Shown: positions 31,473 to 39,981 of the stretch, piece after piece
How the letters are laid out: each line of letters begins with the position of its first letter
Numbering within the stretch: the stretch's first letter is position 1
Assembly: GCF_012838985.1 (NCBI RefSeq)
Contig: NZ_DUOE01000181.1
Span: forward strand, 1 to 50,016
Direction: 5' to 3'
DNA length: 50,016 bases
Source: Corynebacterium sp.
Lineage (GTDB): Bacteria > Actinomycetota > Actinomycetes > Mycobacteriales > Mycobacteriaceae
Position numbers and translations under genes: made by a program
The notes under the pieces: generated by a model
The model's input: the letters and a program-made list of their open reading frames with translations, nothing else
What the model was told of the DNA's origin: nothing
Databases searched by the model: none

Positions 31473-34400
31473 CTAGAGTCCGAGGATGAGATCGGCGATG
31501 TCGTCCTGCCGGCGGTGCCGGAAACGGGACACGGTGCGACGGCGCGGGGCCCCGGCGTCGAGACCGACGGCCCTGTTCAGCCGCTCGAGGGCCTGCCCGT
31601 CGGCGGCGGTGATCCAGGTGTCCAGGCCGGTGACGTTGAGGATCTCCGCCATCCCCGCCCCCGGGGAGCGCGGGGTGGCGCGCTGGACGTCGAAACGCCC
31701 GTCGGCGGTGAACTGCAGCCAGATGCGCTCGCCCTCCCCGATGCCGGCGGCCTCGAGGAAACGGCGGATGGTGCCGACCGTGGCACTGTTGCGCCCGTTG
31801 GCCACCGCCTGCTCGCCGAGGGCACTGTCCAGTGTCCGCTTCTCCAGCAGGGGGATGTCCAACGCGACCGCCAGACCGCGCGGCACGCCGGAGCCGGAGC
31901 CCCGCAGGTGCTCGGAGGTGACGGTGGTCAACAGGAACCAGTCACCGTGGACGCGGTAGAGATCGGGGGCCTCGTCGGGGTCGGCGTCGATCGCGGCGAT
32001 CTCCTCGGCGCGGCTGACCAGACCGTCGACGGTCTGGAACTCGGCGGAGGACGCGTACTGCCGGATCGTCGACTCGGCCACACCGAGGGCATCGGCGTCC
32101 GCAAGCAGCCGCGGCAGCGGGACGGGCCCGTCCTCGACGCGGCGGCCGATCCACTCCGCCAGCGTGGAGTACTCCTCCATGCCCCAGTCGGCCAGGGCCC
32201 ACCGGTCGCGGCCGACGCGGATGATCCGCGGATCAGCACCCATGGCGTTGTAGAGGGTGCGCGGGTTCGCGTCCCCCAGGCGTGCGACGAGCTCGGGACC
32301 GTCGAGGGGCTCCCCCGCGATGGCCAGCAGCGCCGCCGCCCGGTCCTGCGAGGAGCGGTTCCGGGTGAGCACATGCTCCCCGTCCATGATGAGGTGCCCG
32401 CTCAGACGCTGCGCCAGCAGCTGCCTGCCGACACCCAGGTTCTCCGCCACCGCCGCCAGTGAGACGACACCGAAGTCATCCGCGAAATCGGCCAGCGCCG
32501 CGGAGAGGTCGTCGTCGAAACCGGTGCGCTGGAACCAGCCGTCCTGCAGCTGCCAGTCGTCCGCCAACCAGGCCAGGGTCGTCAGCATGTCGTGGCCGGC
32601 CGCCGGGCCGTCCTCCGCCAGGGCAGGCAGGTCACGCCGCAGATCCGCCGCCGGGGCCAGGGCCCCGTAACGCTGCGGCAGGGCGTCGAGGATGAGGTGG
32701 AGGGTGTCGTCCGGCTCGACGAGCCGACGCTTGAGCTGCGTCTCCAGCTGCCGGATGCGCTCGCGGGTGACGCCGTGGTCGGCGCCGATCTCCTCCAGGG
32801 TGCGGGAACCCATGATGCGGCCGACGAAGATGTCGATGTCCCGCTGGTCGGTGCCGATGCGGCGGAGCAGCTCCGCGCGGGCGCGACGCACGGCGGAGGT
32901 GGCCGGGTCGGACCAGTAGGCGTCCGCCGCCAGGGTCCGCCACGCACGGTGGACCGGGGCCGGGGCGCCGTCCGCGGGGGCGGCGGGCAGGGAGCCGGTC
33001 AGGGCCAGCCACTCGGTGAGGGTCTCCACCTCCCGCTGCGGCGCCGCCCACTCGCCGGTCTCCTCTGCCCCGTCGTCGAGGTAGATGTCCTCGGCGCCGG
33101 CGACCAGGTAGTCCCCGGTCGGGGCGTCGAGGGCCGAGTGCACCACCGCGACGAGCGTGCGGTGTACGCGCAGGCGACCGAAGCCGGGGAGGTCCATGAG
33201 CTGGGTGGCCGAGGCCTCCAGCGGGCGCGGCCACCGGTTGAGCCAGCGGGCGACGACCGTGCCGGTACGCGGCAGGGAGTCGGGGACCTCGGTGGGGTCC
33301 AGGCGCGGGGACAGTTCATGCAGGGGCACGTTGCGGTGGCGCTGCAGCCAGGCCCGGGCGATGTCGTCGGCGCCGGCGGGCTCCACCCCCAGGGAGGCGA
33401 GCCACGGGAAGATCTCGGTGAAGGGGGTGCCCGGGGTGGCGGGTGCGTCCGGGGTCTCCGGGATGTCCAGCGGCGCGAGGTCCCGCAGCATGCGGGCGAA
33501 GGTCGTCTCATCGACGATGGGCACGCCGAACTCCCGGGCCCGGCGGGCCTTGCCGCTCATGGAGTCCGGGTTCGCCGCCACCAGCAGCGCGGAGCGCCGG
33601 GTGACGCCGCCGACGTCGAGTCCCGCGGCCCGGGCGCGCTGCTCCCAGGTGTCCCGGCCCAGGGTGAGGGCACCGGTGAAGGTGACACGGTCGCCGTGCC
33701 GCAGGCCGGTGTCCTCGGCCTCGCCGTAGACCGGCTCCGCCAGCAGCGCGTCGACGGATTCCGGGTCCACGGCCAGCTGCACCGCGATGTCGTGCAGATG
33801 CGCGCGTTCCGCGGCGGTGACCACCCCGTCGGCCCACGCCTCGACGGCGAGCTGACGCAGGTAGTCGAGGTGGATCTCCAGGACCTCGTCGCGGCTGAGG
33901 CCCAGCTCCCCGGCGGCGGCCACGAGCTGCTCGATCTCGCTGCGCGAGAGGTGGTGGTCCAGCAGGGCACCCCGCAGGAGGACACGGTAGCGGTCGATCT
34001 CGGCGACCCCGGTGTCCGGGACGTTCGCGGTCAGCCGCTCGAACCAGTGACCCGCCCCGTCGGAGGCCGGCTCCGTGCCGCGGACGAGGATCGCCTCCCG
34101 CGGCAGGTCAGGCACGGGCCACGACAGGGGTGCCACGTCCTCGCCACGGGCCCCGTGCTTCTCGACGAGCACCCGGAAAAGCTCCGCCGTCGCCGTCGCA
34201 TCAGCCAGCGCCGCGTGCGGCAGCTCATTGTGCAGGCCGGCGCAGCTCAGGCAGTCCGCCAGCCGCTCCGGCGCACCCGGCAGGTGCGCCCGGGACAGGA
34301 CGCGGGTGCACAGGGACCAGGAGCCCGGGTCGGGCAGGTCGACGTCGAGACGCGCGAACTCCGCCGCCAGGAAACGGGTGTCGAAGGGGGCGTTGTGGGC

Positions 34401-34661
34401 GATGAGGACGCGGTCGTCGAGAAGCTCGGCGAGCTCCGCGGCGATGCCCGCGAAACGCGGCGCCGACACCAGCTCCGAGGCGCTGATGCCGTGGACGTGC
34501 GTGTTGTCGATGTCACGGTCCGGCTGCACGAGCGTCTGCCAGGTGGACTCGACGGTGAGGTGTTCGTCGAGAAGCACCACGCCGACCTCGATGACCCTGT
34601 CCGAGGGCCCGAACCCGGTGGTCTCCAGATCGAGGACAGCGGACTTGAAGGGGACGGTCAC
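31473..34661 (-). CDS. Multidomain DEDDh exonuclease (DnaQ-like) - helical (TerB-like?) - BRCT - sigma70-region-4-like HTH protein
   Basis: 'AVLDLETTGFGPSDRVIEVG', 'LIAHNAPFDTRFL', 'HAALADATAT' (exo); 'GDRVTFTGALTLGRDTWEQRARAAGLDVGGVTRRSALLVAAN' (BRCT); 'RTLEEIGADHGVTRERIRQLETQLKRRL' (HTH); GTG start. Confidence 0.85.
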   Translation of the reverse strand: MTVPFKSAVLDLETTGFGPSDRVIEVGVVLLDEHLTVESTWQTLVQPDRDIDNTHVHGISASELVSAPRFAGIAAELAELLDDRVLIAHNAPFDTRFLAAEFARLDVDLPDPGSWSLCTRVLSRAHLPGAPERLADCLSCAGLHNELPHAALADATATAELFRVLVEKHGARGEDVAPLSWPVPDLPREAILVRGTEPASDGAGHWFERLTANVPDTGVAEIDRYRVLLRGALLDHHLSRSEIEQLVAAAGELGLSRDEVLEIHLDYLRQLAVEAWADGVVTAAERAHLHDIAVQLAVDPESVDALLAEPVYGEAEDTGLRHGDRVTFTGALTLGRDTWEQRARAAGLDVGGVTRRSALLVAANPDSMSGKARRAREFGVPIVDETTFARMLRDLAPLDIPETPDAPATPGTPFTEIFPWLASLGVEPAGADDIARAWLQRHRNVPLHELSPRLDPTEVPDSLPRTGTVVARWLNRWPRPLEASATQLMDLPGFGRLRVHRTLVAVVHSALDAPTGDYLVAGAEDIYLDDGAEETGEWAAPQREVETLTEWLALTGSLPAAPADGAPAPVHRAWRTLAADAYWSDPATSAVRRARAELLRRIGTDQRDIDIFVGRIMGSRTLEEIGADHGVTRERIRQLETQLKRRLVEPDDTLHLILDALPQRYGALAPAADLRRDLPALAEDGPAAGHDMLTTLAWLADDWQLQDGWFQRTGFDDDLSAALADFADDFGVVSLAAVAENLGVGRQLLAQRLSGHLIMDGEHVLTRNRSSQDRAAALLAIAGEPLDGPELVARLGDANPRTLYNAMGADPRIIRVGRDRWALADWGMEEYSTLAEWIGRRVEDGPVPLPRLLADADALGVAESTIRQYASSAEFQTVDGLVSRAEEIAAIDADPDEAPDLYRVHGDWFLLTTVTSEHLRGSGSGVPRGLAVALDIPLLEKRTLDSALGEQAVANGRNSATVGTIRRFLEAAGIGEGERIWLQFTADGRFDVQRATPRSPGAGMAEILNVTGLDTWITAADGQALERLNRAVGLDAGAPRRRTVSRFRHRRQDDIADLILGL

Positions 34662-35515
34662 TGATATTCAGCCTCCGGGATGACGCGGTCGATGACCGTC
34701 TGGATGGCGGGCATGGACGTGTAGGACATGGTCATGGGACCGGCCTCCGGGTCCGCGCAGGAGTGGTCCTGCGCGGCGTCGCGGGTGCCCGACACCAGCC
34801 CGATGATGACGCGCTGTCCCTCGAGTTCGGCGTAGACGGGCCCGCCGGAGTCACCGGCCCGGGCACACACCGCCGCGGTGGCGGCGACGGCCCGCAGCTC
34901 GACGCCGTTGTGGTCGGCGAGGATCTCCACGCCGGTGGGGTTGATCGGGGTGCCGCACGTCTCGCCGGTGGTCATGCCATACTTGCAGATCATCGCCGGC
35001 AGCTCACCGACCATCTCCGCGACGACCGTCGGCACCGTCGCCTCCGGGGACATCATGGGGTGCCACGGGTTCGACACCTCGATGATCCCGACGTCGAGAC
35101 GGCTCGAGGCGTCGTCGTAGAGGTCCGAGTACAGGAACCGCCCGACCGGGGCACTGAAGTCCGCGTCGACGCCGTCGACGGTGGCCCACACGTGGTCCCC
35201 CGGCATGCCGCAGTGCGACGCCGTGACCGCGTACGTCTTCTCGTGCGCGGTGAAACTGTAGGCGATCGTGCACTGGCCGACCTGGATCGTCTCCCCCGGC
35301 TCAGGCAGGGTCTTCGTGATGGTCACGGCCGTGCCCGGCGCCCAGGGACTCGCCGTGGGGGCCCGGAACTCAGCCGGGACCTGCGCCGGTGCCGCCGCGA
35401 TCACCTCTGCGATGGGCGTGGGGTGCTGCCGCTGGTCCTCGACGGACCAGACGATGAGGGACCCCACGCCGGCGGTGGTCAGCGCGACCAGACCCGCCCA
35501 GACGCGGATGTTCAC
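34658..35515 (-). CDS. Secreted trypsin-like (S1 family) serine protease
   Basis: N-terminal signal/TM; triad motifs 'TASHC', 'LDVGIIEV', 'AGDSGGPVYAE'. Confidence 0.85.
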   Translation of the reverse strand: MNIRVWAGLVALTTAGVGSLIVWSVEDQRQHPTPIAEVIAAAPAQVPAEFRAPTASPWAPGTAVTITKTLPEPGETIQVGQCTIAYSFTAHEKTYAVTASHCGMPGDHVWATVDGVDADFSAPVGRFLYSDLYDDASSRLDVGIIEVSNPWHPMMSPEATVPTVVAEMVGELPAMICKYGMTTGETCGTPINPTGVEILADHNGVELRAVAATAAVCARAGDSGGPVYAELEGQRVIIGLVSGTRDAAQDHSCADPEAGPMTMSYTSMPAIQTVIDRVIPEAEYQ

Positions 35516-35634
35516 TGCTTGTCGACGCCGTCTTCCTCAGCCGCCGCCTCTTCCGCGGCCTGCGCCCTGATCATCTCGGCGAACTTCTCCGGATCGAAAT
35601 CCTGGAAGTACTCCTGGCTCATCTTGAACTCCAT
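35512..35634 (-). CDS. Small acidic protein, 40 aa
   Basis: MEFKMSQEYFQDFDPEKFAEMIRAQAAEEAAAEEDGVDKQ; between thrC and the protease, overlapping the protease start by 4 nt. Confidence 0.6.
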   Translation of the reverse strand: MEFKMSQEYFQDFDPEKFAEMIRAQAAEEAAAEEDGVDKQ

Positions 35635-35645
35635 GCCCACGGTGG

Positions 35646-37100
35646 CTACACCTCGGTGGTGCGGATGGAGTCGGTGATGAACTTCTTGACGGTTTCCGCG
35701 TCGTTCGGCAGGTCCGTCACGTGGCGCTCGGCATCGAGGATGCCGGCGAAACGCTCCGGGGTCTCCGGACGGCCGCCGGTGGCCTCCTCGATGGTCTCCG
35801 CGAACTTCACCGGCAGGGCGGTCTCCAGGCACACGATCGGACCGTCGACCTCGGAACGCCACTCACGGGCGACCTTGACGCCGTCGGCGGTGTGCGGGTC
35901 GAGCATGATGTTGAGACGCTCCCACACGTCCTTGATCGTGTCGAGGCGGTCCTGGTGGGTGGAGCGACCGGAGGCGAAGCCGAACTTCTCGGCGGCGGCC
36001 GGGAACGCGGGATCGTCGCTCAGCGAGAAACCGTCCGCGCGGACGTCGACGCCGAAGTGCTGCGCGACACGGTCCGCATCGCGGCCCAGCAGATCGAAGA
36101 CGAAACGCTCGAAGTTGGAGGCACGCGAGATGTCCATCGACGGCGAGGAGGTCTCCAGGGTCTCCGAGGCCGGGCGCGGACGGTAGTTGCCGGTGCGGAA
36201 GAACTCGTCGAGGACGTCGTTCTCGTTGGTGGCGACGATGAGACGGTCGATCGGCAGCCCCATCTGACGGGCGATGTGGCCCGCGCAGATGTCACCGAAG
36301 TTGCCCGTGGGCACAGAGAAGGAGACCTTCTGGTCGTTGCTCTCCGTGATCTTCAGCCAGGAGGAGACGTAGTAGACGATCTGCGCCATGAGGCGGGCCC
36401 AGTTGATGGAGTTGACCGCACCGATACGGTTCTCGGCCTTGAACTCCGCGTCCGCCGACACGGCCTTGACCACGTCCTGGCAGTCGTCGAAGACACCGTC
36501 GAGGGCGATGTTGAAGATGTTCGGGTCCTGCAGACCGAACATCTGCGCCTGCTGGAACGGGGTCATGCGACCGGCGGGGGTCAGCATGAAGACACGGATG
36601 CCCTTGCGGCCGCGCATGGCGTACTCGGCGGAGGAGCCGGTGTCGCCGGAGGTCGCACCCAGGATGTTGAGGGTCTCGCCGCGGCGGGCCAGCTCATACT
36701 CGAAGAGCTCACCGAGCAGCTGCATCGCCATGTCCTTGAAGGCGGCGGTCGGGCCCTCGGAGAGGTGGCCGATCCACAGACCGTCCTCCAGCTCGGTCAC
36801 GGGGACGATCTCCTCGTGCGCGAACTTCGGGTGGGTGTAGGCGCGGGCCGCGATGCCCTCGAGGTCCTCCGCCGGGATGTCGTCGACGAAGAGCTTGAGG
36901 ATCTCCGCCGCCAGGGCGGCGTACCCCTTCTCCTGCAGAAGTGTCCGCCACTGCGTCAGCTGCTCATCGCTGATCTGCGGGTACTCGGCGGGCAGGTAGA
37001 GGCCGCCGTCGGGAGCCAGGCCACCGAGCAGGATGTCGGTGAAGGTGGCGGGAGTACGGGAGGAGTCGCGCGTCGAAATGTAATCCACGAGGACAACCAT
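35646..37100 (-). CDS. thrC: Threonine synthase (start around 37082-37100, before 'VDYISTRDSS')
   Basis: Near-collinear with C. glutamicum ThrC: 'HLSEGPTAAFKDMAMQLLGELFEYEL', 'ILGATSGDTGSSAEYAMRG'. Confidence 0.95.
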   Translation of the reverse strand: MVVLVDYISTRDSSRTPATFTDILLGGLAPDGGLYLPAEYPQISDEQLTQWRTLLQEKGYAALAAEILKLFVDDIPAEDLEGIAARAYTHPKFAHEEIVPVTELEDGLWIGHLSEGPTAAFKDMAMQLLGELFEYELARRGETLNILGATSGDTGSSAEYAMRGRKGIRVFMLTPAGRMTPFQQAQMFGLQDPNIFNIALDGVFDDCQDVVKAVSADAEFKAENRIGAVNSINWARLMAQIVYYVSSWLKITESNDQKVSFSVPTGNFGDICAGHIARQMGLPIDRLIVATNENDVLDEFFRTGNYRPRPASETLETSSPSMDISRASNFERFVFDLLGRDADRVAQHFGVDVRADGFSLSDDPAFPAAAEKFGFASGRSTHQDRLDTIKDVWERLNIMLDPHTADGVKVAREWRSEVDGPIVCLETALPVKFAETIEEATGGRPETPERFAGILDAERHVTDLPNDAETVKKFITDSIRTTEV

Positions 37101-37267
37101 ACGTGGCGGAGCCGGGGGCATGCGCAACATCCCACCCGAGGGCATTCTCCCGGAAAGGGAAAAGGAGTTGAGTACGCTACTGGATACTGTCGCTGCCCGC
37201 ACCTCCCGGATGCCGGGCAGCATCGTCAGCACTGCGTCATCGCGTCATACAGAGGAGTGAGCTCCAC

Positions 37268-38149
37268 GTGGCAACCCGAGGAACCGGACGGACCGTCGCG
37301 GCCGTCACCGCCGTGCTGCTGGTACTCGTCATGGCCGTCGCGGTACTGCCCCGCATCAGCAGCGCCGACGACTGCGTACCCACCAGCACCCGGGAATGCG
37401 GCTGCCTCACGGAGAGCGCCGAATTCGAGGGACTGACCGCAACGGACACCAGGACCCTCTCCCCCGGGCAGATGACCTACGAGGAGCACTCCTTCCGTCA
37501 CGCCGGCACGGAGAGCACCTACCGCGTGTTCTCCCACGGCATCGACTGGGACCGGCCGGTCGGCGCCGTCGTCCGCCTGCACGGTGACGGTGCCTACGAG
37601 TACCTGTACTCCAAGCGTCTCTCCTCCTGCCTGGCAGCCGTCGCCGCCGCCCACAACCTCATCCTCGTGCAGCCCCTCACCCCCGCGGAGGACCTGACGT
37701 GGTGGACGGACCTGGAGACCAACACCGACTGGCTGGAGGCCTTCCACGACGAGGAACTCAGCGCCATGGAGGGTGTCGACCCGGACCGTGTGTGGTGGAT
37801 GGGCTACTCCGGCGGGGCGGAGATGATCAGCTACGGGCTGCTCCCCTCCGCCGGCCACGTCATCACGGGCGGGGCGATCCTGGTGGGTGGCGGCGGGGCC
37901 CCGAGCAGGAAGCGTCACAGTGTGCCGGAGGAGCGGGTCGCCGACCTGCCGTTGTACTGGGTGACCGGCCGCCACGACACGGGCGAGGACCCCCGGGAGA
38001 CCTTCGACGCCCTGACGGCGGCGACCGAAGGCGCCGACGCCTACCGGTCCCTGGGCTTCGAGGGGGTGTCCACCGACTTCTGGAGGGACGACAACCACAT
38101 CTCCATCGACCAGGTGGAGATCCTCCACTCGATCCTCCGGGAGCGCTGA
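37268..38149 (+). CDS. Secreted alpha/beta-hydrolase (esterase / PHB-depolymerase-like)
   Basis: Signal peptide-like N-terminus; nucleophile elbow 'WWMGYSGGAEM'; terminal 'DDNHISID'. Confidence 0.72.
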   Translation: MATRGTGRTVAAVTAVLLVLVMAVAVLPRISSADDCVPTSTRECGCLTESAEFEGLTATDTRTLSPGQMTYEEHSFRHAGTESTYRVFSHGIDWDRPVGAVVRLHGDGAYEYLYSKRLSSCLAAVAAAHNLILVQPLTPAEDLTWWTDLETNTDWLEAFHDEELSAMEGVDPDRVWWMGYSGGAEMISYGLLPSAGHVITGGAILVGGGGAPSRKRHSVPEERVADLPLYWVTGRHDTGEDPRETFDALTAATEGADAYRSLGFEGVSTDFWRDDNHISIDQVEILHSILRER

Positions 38150-38277
38150 GCCACCCCTGGACAGGGTGACGGCCCTTTCCTTCAGGCCCTCCGGATATCG
38201 CCCTGGTGTGGCTACGCTGGATGGTATACACAACAACTGTCGCTCGGGCAGCAGACCACACCCAGGGAGCTGTTTTC

Positions 38278-39735
38278 ATGAACCATCAACTCACAGAGCA
38301 GGGGCGCCTCACCCGGAAGCCGTGGCTGGTTGTCCCCGCCTTCGGTGCCACCGTCCTCCTTCTCGCCGGCTGCTCCCAGACGGCGGACGTCGAGGAGCAG
38401 CCGGACCCCTCACGTGAAGCCAGCGGCACGATCTCCCTGGCCCCGTCCCGGGGCGGAATCAGCGGCGGGAACCTGGTCCTGGTGGACACCGGGGACGACA
38501 CCACCGGGCCGGTCACCGCAACGTTCGGCGACTCCCCCGAGGTTGAGTGCCAGTTCGACCAGAGGTCGGCCATGCACGCCTGCACCGCCCCCGGCCACCC
38601 CACCCCCGGGACCGTGGACGTGACCCTCAGCGTCGAGGGGACGCCCCTGCCGCAGCAGCTGCCCTACACGTACACGACCAACGGCACCCAGGCCTCCCCG
38701 ATGATGGTCATCAACACCGAGACGGTGCGGGAGCGGGCCCGGGAGGTCCGTGCCATCTACCCCTACGGGGTGAAGCTCGGCGTGGTCCTGAAGAACGGCG
38801 AGCCGGTGGACGTGTTCGGACGGGTGATCAACGACGCCATCGCCCCGGACCACTTCTTCGTCCCGACCCTGGATGACGCCATTTCCCTGCGCGAAGCCGG
38901 GATCGAGGCCAACATCGCAGTGTTGTACGTGTCCCCGGTGGAGGATCTTCCCCTGCTGCTCCACTACGACATCGAGGCGGCGGCCATCGACTCCGCCTGG
39001 GCGGAGGCCGCGGAACAGGTCGTGGCGAAGAGCGGCAACGGCCCCCTGCGTGTCCACCTCTGGATCGACACTGGCATGGGCCGGGAGGGCGTCGTCCCTG
39101 ATGACGCATTCTCCGTCGCCCAGACCATCGAGAACTCCCCGCACCTGGAACTGGCCGGCATCGCCACCCACTTCAACGCCGTCACGGCAGACGACTCCGC
39201 GGCCATCGCGGCCAACGACACCACGAACCACACGGTGCTCCAGAAGACGCGTTTCGACGGCGCCGTGCAGCAGATCAGGGGCGCCGGCCTGGGGCAGAAC
39301 GCGCTCATCCATGCCGGGGCCACGGACGTCCTGGTCAACGAGATCGAGGAGCTGCACTACGACCTCATGCGGATCGGCGGCGCCTTCTTCGGTGGCTCCC
39401 TCCCCGAGGAACGCATCTACTCCTGGACCACGGAACTCACCCAGGTCAAGACCCTGCCGGAAGGCTGGTGCCTCGACTACAACTGCACCACCCCCACCGA
39501 CCGGCCGCTGCAGGTGGGTCTGGTCCACCACGTCCCCGCCCGGGAGAACGACGTGGTGTTCACCGTGCGCGGCGTCCAGGTGCCGGTCCTCCTCAACCAC
39601 GGAACGGTGGTCACCCTGGATCTGTCCGGGGTGCCGGATGCCGTCGCCGGCGACGAGGTCGAGCTGGACTTCGATCCGAAGGCCTTCTACAACCCGGACG
39701 GTTCCGCCCCCCTGCCCGTCACCACCACCGGTTAG
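38278..39735 (+). CDS. Lipoprotein with alanine-racemase-like PLP domain and N-terminal Ig-like (IPT/TIG) segment
   Basis: Lipobox 'LLLAGCSQ'; 'GVKLGVVLKNGEPVDVFGRVINDAIAPDHFFVPTLDDAISLREAGI' resembles Alr; 'IDTGMGREG', 'GIATHF'. Confidence 0.75.
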   Translation: MNHQLTEQGRLTRKPWLVVPAFGATVLLLAGCSQTADVEEQPDPSREASGTISLAPSRGGISGGNLVLVDTGDDTTGPVTATFGDSPEVECQFDQRSAMHACTAPGHPTPGTVDVTLSVEGTPLPQQLPYTYTTNGTQASPMMVINTETVRERAREVRAIYPYGVKLGVVLKNGEPVDVFGRVINDAIAPDHFFVPTLDDAISLREAGIEANIAVLYVSPVEDLPLLLHYDIEAAAIDSAWAEAAEQVVAKSGNGPLRVHLWIDTGMGREGVVPDDAFSVAQTIENSPHLELAGIATHFNAVTADDSAAIAANDTTNHTVLQKTRFDGAVQQIRGAGLGQNALIHAGATDVLVNEIEELHYDLMRIGGAFFGGSLPEERIYSWTTELTQVKTLPEGWCLDYNCTTPTDRPLQVGLVHHVPARENDVVFTVRGVQVPVLLNHGTVVTLDLSGVPDAVAGDEVELDFDPKAFYNPDGSAPLPVTTTG

Positions 39736-39790
39736 TGCGCCCGCGGAGAGCCGCGGAATGCGTAACGGAACAGGCGGTTTGCCCGATTTT

Positions 39791-39806
39791 ATGTATGGAC
39801 CTACAT
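39791..39806. promoter_or_regulatory. Palindrome ATGTATGGACCTACAT (TGTA-N6-TACA)
   Basis: Inverted repeat in an AT-rich intergenic region. Confidence 0.5.
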
Positions 39807-39854
39807 GAATTCAGATCTTTCTGAGAATGTGTCAAGCCTCTTATCCCCTTCTTT

Positions 39855-39870
39855 TTGTACATATATACAA
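39855..39870. promoter_or_regulatory. Palindrome TTGTACATATATACAA (TGTA-N6-TACA)
   Basis: Same half-sites and spacing as 39791-39806. Confidence 0.55.
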
Positions 39871-39893
39871 GTAAAATACATGACATAGAAAGT

Positions 39894-39954
39894 TTGTGTC
39901 CTGCGGCAGACGTCTGACCATCAGGTTTGCCCCTGAATCGCGTGCAGGACACAA
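39894..39954 (+). ncRNA. Candidate structured 5' leader (three-way junction) upstream of the NRPS-like gene
   Basis: Closing stem ttgtgtcctgc / gcaggacacaa (perfect 11 bp) enclosing cagacgtctg and tcagg-tttgcc-cctga hairpins. Confidence 0.4.
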
Positions 39955-39981
39955 GAAGTCCCGACTCTGCGAAAGTGGGCC

